Of a DNA stretch of 19,264 bases, positions 7,764 to 15,135 are shown piece by piece. How positions within the stretch are numbered: position 1 is the first letter of the stretch; each line of letters starts with the position of its first letter. Source of the stretch: Pontimonas sp. (GTDB lineage: Bacteria > Actinomycetota > Actinomycetes > Actinomycetales > Microbacteriaceae); assembly GCA_023263045.1 (NCBI GenBank), contig JALQXU010000006.1, forward strand, positions 1 through 19,264. Direction: 5' to 3'. Below the pieces are notes generated by a model. That model worked only from the letters and a program-made list of their open reading frames with translations. It did not search any database and was not told where the DNA came from. The position numbers and the translations under genes were made by a program.

Positions 7764-9017
7764 ATGCCGAAGAAGAACGCAATGTGGAGCGCACAGGCCC
7801 ACATGCCGACCGTGCTCGCTGGCCCGCAGAGTGTCATCGTCAAGGGCGAGGGCGCGTATATCACAACAGCAGAGGGCGAGCGTCTGCTCGATGCGGCGGG
7901 TGGCCTCTGGTATGCGAACGTCGGCCACGGCCGTGTTGAGATCGCCGAAGCCGCTGCCGAGCAGCTCCGCACGCTCGAGACTTGGCACATCTTCGGAAAG
8001 TATGCGAACCAGCCCGCGCTCGACCTGGCCAACAAGATCGCCAGCGTCGCCCCGTTCGACGACGCCAAGGTGATCTTCACCAGCGGTGGCTCCGACTCCG
8101 TCGACATGGCCCTCAAGCTGGCCCGCCGCCACTGGCAGCTGCAGGGCAGACCCGAGAAGCTCACCGTCGTCTCCCGCAAGGACGGTTACCACGGTTTGCA
8201 CGCCTACGGCACCAGTGTCGCCGGTCTCGCGTTCAACCGCGACGGCTTCGGTCCCGGCACCCTGATTCCCGAGACCTTGCTTGTCGACCAATGGGATATC
8301 AAGGCGGCCGAGCGGACCATTCGCGAGTTCGGCGGTGAGAAGATTGCCGCGTTCATCACCGAACCGGTCATGGGCGTCGGGGGAGTCGTACCGCCGCCGG
8401 CAGGATACTTCGAGCGAATCAAGGAACTCGCGAAGGAGTTCGGTTTCCTCATCATCGCTGACGAGGTCGTGACCGCGTTCGGACGTCTCGGCACGTGGAC
8501 TGCCTCGGAACGATTAGGCCTTGAACCCGACCTGATCACCTTCGCGAAGGGCGTCACTTCCGGCTATTTGCCGCTCGGCGGCGTCATCGTCGCGCCGAGC
8601 GTGTCCAAGCAGTTCTACGAAGGTGCCGACGCCCCTATCCTGCATCAGGGCCTCACCTATTCGGGTCACGCAACCGCTGCAGCCGTCGGGCTGAAGAACC
8701 TCGAGATCCTTGAACGCGAGGATCTGCTCGGCCGCGTTCGCGAACTCGAACCCGTACTCGCCGATGAGTTGGAGCAGCTGCGCGGCCATGCGGGCGTGAA
8801 AGACGTGCGACACATCGGGCTGATGGGCGGTGTGGTTCTCGCAGATGGCATTTCCGGACTCGACGTCGTCGGAGCTCTGGAGCGTCGCGGTGTGCACTTG
8901 CGCAACCTTCCGAACAACATCCTGCAAATCTCGCCCCCGTTCATCATCACGAAAGACGAGCTTCGCATCGTCGCTCGCGGCATCCGGGACGCACTCGACG
9001 AAGTCGTAGTCCAGTAG
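7764..9017 (+). CDS. Class III PLP-dependent omega-aminotransferase
   Basis: This 417-residue fold-type I transaminase should move the terminal amino group of an amine or omega-amino acid to pyruvate or 2-oxoglutarate, leaving a semialdehyde. Seen: LDAAGGLWYANVGHGR (42-57), typical of omega-transaminases; phosphate-cup TSGGSDS (106-112); GYHG (141-144); the cofactor-ring Asp in IIADEVVTAFG (D233); the Schiff-base Lys in ITFAKGVTSGYLPLGG (K262); and TYSGHAT near 301. These resemble beta-alanine/putrescine-pyruvate type enzymes more than GabT. AAGGAG sits six bases before the ATG. It is downstream of the 3-hydroxyacyl-CoA dehydrogenase on the same strand with no terminator seen between. The product semialdehyde would feed the dehydrogenase at 4216. 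Confidence 0.95.
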   Translation: MPKKNAMWSAQAHMPTVLAGPQSVIVKGEGAYITTAEGERLLDAAGGLWYANVGHGRVEIAEAAAEQLRTLETWHIFGKYANQPALDLANKIASVAPFDDAKVIFTSGGSDSVDMALKLARRHWQLQGRPEKLTVVSRKDGYHGLHAYGTSVAGLAFNRDGFGPGTLIPETLLVDQWDIKAAERTIREFGGEKIAAFITEPVMGVGGVVPPPAGYFERIKELAKEFGFLIIADEVVTAFGRLGTWTASERLGLEPDLITFAKGVTSGYLPLGGVIVAPSVSKQFYEGADAPILHQGLTYSGHATAAAVGLKNLEILEREDLLGRVRELEPVLADELEQLRGHAGVKDVRHIGLMGGVVLADGISGLDVVGALERRGVHLRNLPNNILQISPPFIITKDELRIVARGIRDALDEVVVQ

Positions 9018-9669
9018 CATGCCTATTATCGAAAAATGGGCACTCGTGACTGATCCGTGGGCGCATGTGTCCGGCTGAGACAAGCGCACGCCGCTTCTCG
9101 TCTCGGTCTTGAGGTGTTGAACTGAGAGCCTCCGCCGATAGGTGACGCGGGCACGAGGCCGGTGAGTCACGGATGTGTGAAGCCATCAGGCATCAACAGG
9201 ACGCCTCGTGCTCGCCGTTCCATCATCGATGGTTGAGCCACAGTGCACCAGTTCGAAGCGCTCATCCCGCCCGTCATCGATGAGCACCCTCAAGGCTGCC
9301 ACTGGCCGAGCGTCGCGAACCGAGTGGTGTTCGACAAGCTAGTCCAGGTGCTCCTGCTCGGCACCGCCTACGAGAAGATCGCGGACAGCACTGCTCAACG
9401 ACCACGATCCGGCCGCGCCCGCAGATCGACCGGGACGCGCTGGCACCGCTGGCGTCCTCGATCTCCCGCTACCTGCCCCCTGAGTAAGAGGACTGCTTCA
9501 CGGCCGCGATCCCAAAACCGTTCGGGGTCGCGGAGACGATACGGCTGTTCCGCGCCCCGAAACCTCGACCGCCGTCGATATCATCACTTCGATACTCGAC
9601 CGCTTTCCGAGCGATCTCGTGGACTGGACCGGGTCCAATGCGGCCTCAGTGCCGAGCGGTGCAACAAAC
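9018..9669. other. Scrambled intergenic region between the aminotransferase and M24 hydrolase genes
   Basis: These two genes converge here. The 652 bases hold no intact gene. They contain a frameshifted transposase fragment (9243-9421), a short coding-like end (9422-9487, last residues SSISRYLPPE), and a GC-rich hairpin pairing CCGCGATCCC (9503-9512) with GGGGTCGCGG (9522-9531), one mismatch. That hairpin lacks a T-run. It looks like a site of repeated insertion and deletion. Confidence 0.5.
9243..9421 (+). pseudogene. Remnant of an IS5-type transposase N-terminus, frameshifted
   Basis: From the GTG at 9243 the frame reads MHQFEALIPPVIDEHP, then RVVFDKLVQVLLLGTAYEKI. This is the start of the IS5-type transposases common in actinobacteria, as I remember them. 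After about 9388 the homology continues in another frame (CSTTTIRPR), so there is a small indel, and then it stops. The rest of the element, including the catalytic domain, is absent. Confidence 0.6.
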
Positions 9670-10851
9670 TCACTCCGTTACGAACTCATCGGGTCCGGGT
9701 ACCTCAGTCAGTCGCCGCAGTCCGTTCGCCTCCACCACAAAGTCGTCTTCGATCTTAAGGACGGTCGCTCGGCCATCGACCACGACCATCGTCTCTGGCT
9801 CGATCGCGATGACCTCGCCCTCGATGAGGGTCGCATCTTCGTCCATGAGCCCCGGCGAGAAGAGTGTCGGCAACTCGCAGATGCGCAGGCCGATACCATG
9901 TCCGATGGCGTAGGGGGTGCGAGCAAGACCATGCGATTCGAGGTAGTCGTTGCAAGCGGCGAGCAGGGTCGACGCCTTCGCACCCGGCACCGCCAGGTCC
10001 TGCGCGATGCGATACGCGGTCAGGAGGTGCTCATAGGCCTCCAGATACTCGGGCCTCGGCTCGCCCACGAAGCCGGTACGCCCCGCATCGGAGGCGTAGC
10101 CGCCCGCACCGTAGCAGCCGATGTCGAAGAAGTACGGGTCGCCCTCGGCGAACCGGCGCCCTCCCGCGAACCAGTCCCCGGTCCCGTTGCGCAGGTTGCA
10201 CACCGAGTGCGTCACAAACTCGACTCCAGCTGCCTGCTGGTAGGCCATCGCTGCGGCGAGCACCTCGTGGTCCGTGCCACCAATCCGCGCGGCCTCGAAC
10301 GCGGCCTCCATCGCACCGGCGTTGACCCGCGAGACCGCATCGAGCAGTCGCACCTCGATGGGGTGCTTCTCGCGCCGGATACGATGCAGCGCCAGCCCCA
10401 CGGGTACTACGGCAATGTCGAGTTCTTGCTGCAAACCGGTGATCAGCCCCTGATCCACCGAATCGACACCCACGCGAAGCCGAGCTCCGAGCTTGCCTAC
10501 CGCGCGGGCGACAGCGGCGACCCAGGTGACCGGGTTTGCAGTCGCAGCCGACCAGGAGGCCACCGGGTGCACCGCCCGCACCCAGGGCAGATCCGGGTAG
10601 GGGTCGAGCATCGTCTCGTCGATGTAGGACAGGAAAATTTCGGACTCCCCCTCGCGGGTTACGAGCGCCGTGAACCACTCCGCCTCGTTGGTGAGCTGAG
10701 CTCGGAAGCTGGTCGCGTAGCGGATGTGGTCGGGCCCGACCAGCAGCAGGGCGTCGAGTTCTTGCTCTCGCATGAGTTGCTGCACTCGCGCAGATCTTGC
10801 ACGATGCAATTCGACGGCGTCAAAGTCGGGCCAACGGTAGAGAGCGTTCAT
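9670..10851 (-). CDS. M24-family metallohydrolase (creatinase / Xaa-Pro peptidase-like)
   Basis: This 393-residue pita-bread-fold enzyme has a creatinase N-terminal domain (residues 15-150) and a catalytic M24 domain. All five metal ligands are present: D243 and D255 in FFDIGCYGAGGYASDAG, H318 in IGHGIGL, E351 in AIEPETMV and E368 in KIEDDF. It should therefore be an active two-metal hydrolase. The family includes proline peptidases, creatinase and the ectoine hydrolase DoeA, so in this catabolic context it may open or deacylate an amine substrate rather than cut peptides. That is inference. I start at ATG 10851, one base after the permease stop and with GAGGAG seven bases upstream inside the permease gene, which indicates translational coupling. 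A longer frame to 10866 would overlap the permease. Confidence 0.9.
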   Translation of the reverse strand: MNALYRWPDFDAVELHRARSARVQQLMREQELDALLLVGPDHIRYATSFRAQLTNEAEWFTALVTREGESEIFLSYIDETMLDPYPDLPWVRAVHPVASWSAATANPVTWVAAVARAVGKLGARLRVGVDSVDQGLITGLQQELDIAVVPVGLALHRIRREKHPIEVRLLDAVSRVNAGAMEAAFEAARIGGTDHEVLAAAMAYQQAAGVEFVTHSVCNLRNGTGDWFAGGRRFAEGDPYFFDIGCYGAGGYASDAGRTGFVGEPRPEYLEAYEHLLTAYRIAQDLAVPGAKASTLLAACNDYLESHGLARTPYAIGHGIGLRICELPTLFSPGLMDEDATLIEGEVIAIEPETMVVVDGRATVLKIEDDFVVEANGLRRLTEVPGPDEFVTE

Positions 10852-10852
10852 C

Positions 10853-12289
10853 TCAGTTCTCCTCATTCTGGGCGGACACGACCTGAATATGCGCGTCCGA
10901 CTCGATCGATGATTTCACAACACCTCGCCCCACGGGCGATAAGCGATAGACGAGCACGCCGAGCAGCAGCACGCCGGCCGAGGCGATGAGCGGAGCATAG
11001 TTGACCAGCCAGAGGTCGGCCGACTCCCTCGGCCAGAGCACATTGGTGATCTCCAAGACCAACCAGACCAGCGCAACCCAGGCGATGCCCAGCCCAAACC
11101 GACCCATGAAGAGGCGCTCGCCGGGCTTCCAGGTGCCGCGCAGGCGCGCCACCGCGAGGCCGAGTACCGGGAAGGTGAACGCGGCGTAGAAGCCGACTGT
11201 GGTGAAGGCCACGAGCAACGTATTGATGTGCTCGTTCTGCAGCAGCAGCAGCGCGAGGATCGAGACGATGCCGGTGAGCAGAATCGAATTGCTGGGCAGA
11301 CGACTCGGTCCGCGGAGCTTCTTCAGCCAGCCGGAGAACGGCAGTTCGTCTTCCCGTGCGTTCGCCCAGATGAGACGCGAACTCGCGGCTTGGATGCCGA
11401 CCAGGCTGGCGAGGAACGCGATGAGGAACAAGGCGAGGATAACCTTCACGACGATCGGCGGGAAATGGTACGCGAGGATCGCGATGATCGGGTCCCCTTC
11501 TGAGGCCGCGAGGATCTGCTGCAGATCCGGCATCGCAAGAATGATCGCGAAGCTCGTCAAGAGGAGCACCGCGGCGACGCCGAGGAGCGAGTACACGATG
11601 GCACGCGGCACCGCATGCTTCGGGTTCTTCACCTCTTCAGCGATGCTGCTCGCGCTCTCGAAGCCCAGGAACGACCAGCCGGCGATCGCGACGAGCAGCA
11701 CAAAGGGCGTCATCATGAACGGAGTCTCCGGGGCGGCCTGCAATCCCTCAAAGAGAATTGACGGCTCTTGCTCTCGATGGAAGATCAGAAGATAGACGGC
11801 CACACCGATGGAGCCGACGATTTCGGCGATAATGCATGCCGTCGCGACGAGCTTCACGACCCTACGACCGGCGATGTTGACGCCGGTCGTGACGACCAGG
11901 AAGAAAACGGCGAGTACGACCAGCACTCCGGTCGAGGTGGCGTCGAGGTCAAAGAACAGGGCCATGAACACCGCGCCGGCGTAGGATACGGAGCTGAGCG
12001 CGATGAGCAACGCCCAAGTGTAGGCCCACCCCGCGAACCAGCCGTACCGTGGACCGACGAGGCGTCTCGACCACTGGTAGACGCCGCCGGCGAGGGGCCA
12101 GCGCGAGGCGAGCACGCCGAGCGTGATCGCGACGGTGAGCTGCCCGGTGAGCGTGACCACCCAACCCCACCAAAAGGCGGGACCGATGAGTTCGAGGCCG
12201 AGGCCGAAGATGCCGTATATCGCGACGATGGGGGAGATGAAGACGAACGCGAGCGAGAAGGTCGACCAGAGGGTGAACTCTCGTTTCAT
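10853..12289 (-). CDS. APC-family amino acid/amine permease
   Basis: This 478-residue polytopic protein has about 12 membrane helices. The first (FSLAFVFISPIVAIYGIFG) carries the unwound substrate-binding segment of APC transporters. The loop after helix 6 has the family signature GFESASSIAEEVKNP followed by HAVPRAI. It probably imports the cluster's substrate by proton symport. Related transporters take up GABA, polyamines or amino acids. I choose ATG 12289 (MKREFTLWS), with a weak GGGA seven bases upstream, because longer starts at 12358 and 12385 would overlap the small gene ending at 12333 and add a tail without homology. It is followed with a one-base gap by the M24 hydrolase, suggesting that the hydrolase acts on what is imported. 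Confidence 0.92.
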   Translation of the reverse strand: MKREFTLWSTFSLAFVFISPIVAIYGIFGLGLELIGPAFWWGWVVTLTGQLTVAITLGVLASRWPLAGGVYQWSRRLVGPRYGWFAGWAYTWALLIALSSVSYAGAVFMALFFDLDATSTGVLVVLAVFFLVVTTGVNIAGRRVVKLVATACIIAEIVGSIGVAVYLLIFHREQEPSILFEGLQAAPETPFMMTPFVLLVAIAGWSFLGFESASSIAEEVKNPKHAVPRAIVYSLLGVAAVLLLTSFAIILAMPDLQQILAASEGDPIIAILAYHFPPIVVKVILALFLIAFLASLVGIQAASSRLIWANAREDELPFSGWLKKLRGPSRLPSNSILLTGIVSILALLLLQNEHINTLLVAFTTVGFYAAFTFPVLGLAVARLRGTWKPGERLFMGRFGLGIAWVALVWLVLEITNVLWPRESADLWLVNYAPLIASAGVLLLGVLVYRLSPVGRGVVKSSIESDAHIQVVSAQNEEN

Positions 12290-12332
12290 TACATTGTCCC
12301 GTGGCGGCGATGCCAGGGGCGCTAGGTTGTGG

Positions 12333-12503
12333 TTATCGGTAGACCCGGTTCTCCTCATTCGACTGGTTTCCGCGGGTTCTAGCATGAGTCAAGACGGGGT
12401 CGGCGACGGCCTCCGGGGCGATCGCACCGAGCCAGTCGACGGCGAACTGAGTGTATGCGGAGCCGGCACAATCATCGAGCTTCTCAAGCGTGGTCGTGTG
12501 CAC
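12333..12503 (-). CDS. Small 56-residue protein at the head of the permease operon
   Basis: A GTG at 12503 lies five bases after AGGAGA and opens a 56-codon frame, beginning MHTTTLEKLDDCAGSAYTQF and ending ENRVYR. Third codon positions are strongly GC-rich, as in neighbouring genes, so it looks translated. It has no membrane helix or signal peptide and only one Cys. The stop lies 43 bases before the permease ATG, so the two should be co-transcribed. I do not recognise it. It could be a small regulatory or accessory protein, or the start of a larger gene that was shortened. Confidence 0.6.
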   Translation of the reverse strand: MHTTTLEKLDDCAGSAYTQFAVDWLGAIAPEAVADPVLTHARTRGNQSNEENRVYR

Positions 12504-12575
12504 GAGGTCTCCTCTCTTGTGATCGCAAGGGGGTCTGGCCTTATCGCCAAGCCTTGATGGTGACTGACAGAGTCA

Positions 12576-12604
12576 AATCTACTCATGCTGCTGATGCCGG
12601 ACAA
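12576..12604 (-). promoter_or_regulatory. Promoter of the small protein-permease-hydrolase operon
   Basis: On the minus strand TTGTCC (complement of 12599-12604) and TAGATT (complement of 12576-12581) are exactly 17 bases apart, each matching four of six consensus bases. Transcription would start near 12569, about 65 bases before the GTG at 12503. The -35 box overlaps the shared motif. Confidence 0.5.
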
Positions 12605-12615
12605 ATACCTATTCC
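12595..12615 (-). promoter_or_regulatory. Copy B of the shared GGTATTTG motif, upstream of the permease operon
   Basis: This 21-base stretch on the minus strand matches 13825-13845 on the plus strand at 18 of 21 positions, around the core AGGTATTTG. It covers the -35 region of the operon, with its near edge 91 bases before the small gene's GTG, in the same orientation as the operon. Confidence 0.6.
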
Positions 12616-12825
12616 CGTATCTTTGATTACAGTAAGCGCATGAATTGACCACGTTGTGCGGGTGTCGGGTGACCAAAGAGGCCAGCACCGCGGCGGCACC
12701 GGAGGTGATGAAGGTCAGGAAGCGAGAGTGCTGCACATCAACATCCATCAGCCGGGATGCTCGCTCGTTTCCGCACCACCCAATTTCGAACCGGGCTCAT
12801 CGGATTCCCGGGAGGCTGACCCCGT
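12616..12825. other. Gap between the LysR gene end and the permease operon promoter
   Basis: No gene is firmly supported. On the minus strand about 38 codons from 12748 (MDVDVQHSRFLTFITSGAAA) have GC-rich third positions, but there is no ribosome site and the frame then runs out of phase through the promoter and small gene, so it is at best a remnant. No terminator hairpin is obvious after the LysR stop. Confidence 0.35.
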
Positions 12826-13710
12826 CTAAAGGACTTCTTCGGACAGCTTCAGCACAATACCTAACGCAGGGTTATGCGATCCCGACTTCCAAGCCATCCG
12901 CAATTGCACGACATCGAAGGGGTCGGAGATCGGCAGGAATGAGAACCCATGCGCGTGAGTGTTTTCCGCCACCGATGAGATGGTGAGATGTACGCCGACC
13001 TCGGCAGCGACAAGGGATAGAGCAGTCCAGGTGTCGGGTGCGACTTGCGCGATCTGGGGCTCGAACCCGGCTCCGTGGGTGAGCCGTAGGAGTCTATCGG
13101 TGAGAACCGACCCAGGATGCGGTGGCAGGGTCACGAATTGGTCATCGGCGAACTCCGCCATCCTGACCGACTCGGACCCGGCGAGCGGGTGAGTCGATGG
13201 TACTGCTACAACGAGATCCTCGTTGATGAGAACTCGTGACTCGATGCCGGTCGGGATGTACTCCCAACGCCCGATCGAGATGTCCTCCTCATCGTTGATG
13301 AGCCGGTTGAGCGCCGGTTGAGCGAAGTTCTGGCTGGAAAACTCCAACGTAAGATTGGGGAACCGCGAACTCACGGCGCGAGAGAGCCGCCCGACGAGAA
13401 TCTGCGTCGATGTGCCGGCAAACGCGATGCCGACACGACCGAGTTCGCCGCTCCGGGCCGCACGCACGTCATCGGCAGCGCGTTTCAATTCGGCGAGGAC
13501 GCGGCGCGCCGGCGCGAGTAGCGCCTCGCCGGCCGCAGTAATCGCCACCGAGCGCGTAGTCCGATGGAACAGCTCAGCCCCGAGTTCCTTTTCGAGCGCC
13601 TTGATCGTGCGACTGACCGGGGGTTGGGCGAGGTGCAAGCGCTTTGCGGCTCTGCCGAAGTGCAACTCTTCGGCGACAGCGATGAACACCCTGAGGTCGT
13701 GGATCTCCAT
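12826..13710 (-). CDS. LysR-family transcriptional regulator
   Basis: This 294-residue protein has the standard LysR layout. An N-terminal winged helix-turn-helix (residues 16-45: FGRAAKRLHLAQPPVSRTIK then ALEKELG) is followed by a linker helix and a periplasmic-binding-like effector domain from about residue 88 (LGRVGIAFAGT). It sits between, and is divergent from, the CoA-transferase operon, the classic position for a LysR activator of the adjacent genes. I start at ATG 13710 (MEIHDLRVF). A TTG at 13716 adds two residues and has slightly better spacing to an upstream AGG, so the start is uncertain. AGGTAT (13729-13734, minus strand) just upstream resembles the shared motif core and might serve autoregulation. 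The effector is unknown. Confidence 0.92.
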   Translation of the reverse strand: MEIHDLRVFIAVAEELHFGRAAKRLHLAQPPVSRTIKALEKELGAELFHRTTRSVAITAAGEALLAPARRVLAELKRAADDVRAARSGELGRVGIAFAGTSTQILVGRLSRAVSSRFPNLTLEFSSQNFAQPALNRLINDEEDISIGRWEYIPTGIESRVLINEDLVVAVPSTHPLAGSESVRMAEFADDQFVTLPPHPGSVLTDRLLRLTHGAGFEPQIAQVAPDTWTALSLVAAEVGVHLTISSVAENTHAHGFSFLPISDPFDVVQLRMAWKSGSHNPALGIVLKLSEEVL

Positions 13711-13824
13711 CTTCAAATGATACCTAATGGCTCATATATGCGAACACAATCTACCTAAATTCAGCAACAAATCACCACGCATTGCGCTCAGGCGACATAT
13801 GCACTTAACGCATCAATCATGGGT

Positions 13825-13845
13825 GGAACAGGTATTTGACCGTCA
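13825..13845 (+). promoter_or_regulatory. Copy C of the shared GGTATTTG motif, upstream of the CoA-transferase operon
   Basis: This 21-base stretch with core AGGTATTTG matches copy B at 18 of 21 positions. It ends 66 bases before the GTG at 13912, on the coding strand, within the divergent region shared with the LysR gene. TTGACC inside it (13836-13841) could be a -35 box, but the -10 at 17 bases (CATTGT) is poor, as expected if an activator is needed. Confidence 0.6.
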
Positions 13846-13911
13846 GTAATCTCGCTGCCATTGTGAAATGGGTACACGCAGCCCGACGGAAGAACGATCT
13901 TGAGGTAGATA

Positions 13912-15135
13912 GTGGAAGAGCGAAGCAAGCTTGATGACCTACTCATGCGCTCCGGGCGAGGACCACTCAGCGGCATAGTGGTCGCAGACTTTGGCCGCGT
14001 ATTAGCCGGACCATATTGCACCATGTTCTTGGCCGATATGGGAGCCACGGTCATCAAAGTCGAGAGCCCGGCCGGCGACGAGACTCGGGCCTGGATGCCC
14101 CCGGCGCATGAAGGAGAGTCAACCTACTACCTCTCCATCAATCGCAATAAGCTCTCGGTCAAACTCGACTTCGGTGATCCTGCCGACCTTCAAGTGGCGC
14201 GGAAACTTGCTGCGCGTGCCGATATCGTCGTTGAGAACTTCAAACCCGGTGGGCTTGAGAAGTTCGGCCTCGACTACGCGAGTGTGGTTGCAGGCAATCC
14301 TTCGGTAATTTACGCATCCATCACCGGCTTCGGCACGAGCGGTGGAGCGAACCTCCCCGGGTACGACCTGCTCGTGCAGGCCGCATCAGGGTTGATGAGC
14401 CTCACGGGTTCTCCGGAGACCGAGCCCTTCCGTGCTGGCGTAGCTGTTGTGGACGTCTTCACCGGCATGCATGCATGCATCGGAGTCCTGGCCGCACTGG
14501 CACATCGGCGGGCGACAGGAGAAGGGCAGCGCGTCGAGGTGAACCTCATGAGTTCGGCCCTCTCAGGTCTCGTCAATCAAACCGGCGCGTACGCGATCGC
14601 CGGCGTCGTGCCGACCCGCATGGGCAACGAGCACCCGAGCATCTACCCCTACGAACCCATCGCTACGGGTCAGGGAGAGATTGTTCTGGCGATTGGCAAC
14701 GACCGTCAGTTCCGGGCACTCTGCCAGGAGCTCGGCACCCCGGAGCTCCTGACGGATCCGCGATTCGCACTCGCTCCCGATCGCAGCCTGAACCGCCTCG
14801 AACTTCGCCCGCTGCTCGAAACCGCGCTCGCGGGCGCGACTGCAGCCGAATGGTTCGAACGCCTGACCGAGGCAGGCATCCCCTGTGCACCGATTCAAGA
14901 CGTTGCCGCCGGCGTGCAATTTGCGGAACGCATCGGCCTGAATCCGATCATTCGCGCTGGGTCTGGGAGCGAATCATTGCCCGGGATCCGAAACCCGATC
15001 ACCTTCTCCCAGACACCCGCGACCTACGACAAAGCGCCGCCTGCGCTGGGAGCCGACAGCGACCTGGTGCGCAATTGGCTTGTGGTGCGCGAAGACGCAA
15101 GAACCACGCAAAGAGCAGCAAGGGAAACAGCATGA
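13912..15135 (+). CDS. Class III (CaiB/BaiF-type) CoA-transferase
   Basis: This 407-residue enzyme should move CoA from a donor thioester such as succinyl-CoA to a carboxylate, activating the acid made by the aldehyde dehydrogenase. The N-terminal family segment GPYCTMFLADMGATVIKVE (33-51) and NFKPGGLEKFGLDY (109-122) are present. So is the catalytic Asp that forms the acyl intermediate, D181 in VVDVFTG. Length is typical. The mammalian succinyl-CoA:glutarate transferase and carnitine CaiB belong to this family, so a dicarboxylate substrate fits but is not proven. GTG at 13912 has TGAGG six bases upstream. An ATG at 13945 is an alternative. The stop overlaps the next gene's start by four bases (ATGA). 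Confidence 0.93.
   Translation: MEERSKLDDLLMRSGRGPLSGIVVADFGRVLAGPYCTMFLADMGATVIKVESPAGDETRAWMPPAHEGESTYYLSINRNKLSVKLDFGDPADLQVARKLAARADIVVENFKPGGLEKFGLDYASVVAGNPSVIYASITGFGTSGGANLPGYDLLVQAASGLMSLTGSPETEPFRAGVAVVDVFTGMHACIGVLAALAHRRATGEGQRVEVNLMSSALSGLVNQTGAYAIAGVVPTRMGNEHPSIYPYEPIATGQGEIVLAIGNDRQFRALCQELGTPELLTDPRFALAPDRSLNRLELRPLLETALAGATAAEWFERLTEAGIPCAPIQDVAAGVQFAERIGLNPIIRAGSGSESLPGIRNPITFSQTPATYDKAPPALGADSDLVRNWLVVREDARTTQRAARETA

Noticed and set aside
9619..10989. 456-codon plus-strand open frame
   Set aside because: It is antisense to the M24 hydrolase, which has all its metal ligands on the other strand. The product is Arg/His-rich and has no family character.
12389..12748. 119-codon minus-strand open frame upstream of the permease
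   Set aside because: There is no ribosome site, and the second half overlaps the promoter and the better supported small gene in another frame. Only its first codons look coding-like.
14475..15131. Upstream extension of the acyl-CoA dehydrogenase frame by about 219 codons
   Set aside because: It runs out of frame through the CoA-transferase gene and is low-complexity Arg-rich sequence. The ATG at 15132, with its ATGA overlap, is the natural start.
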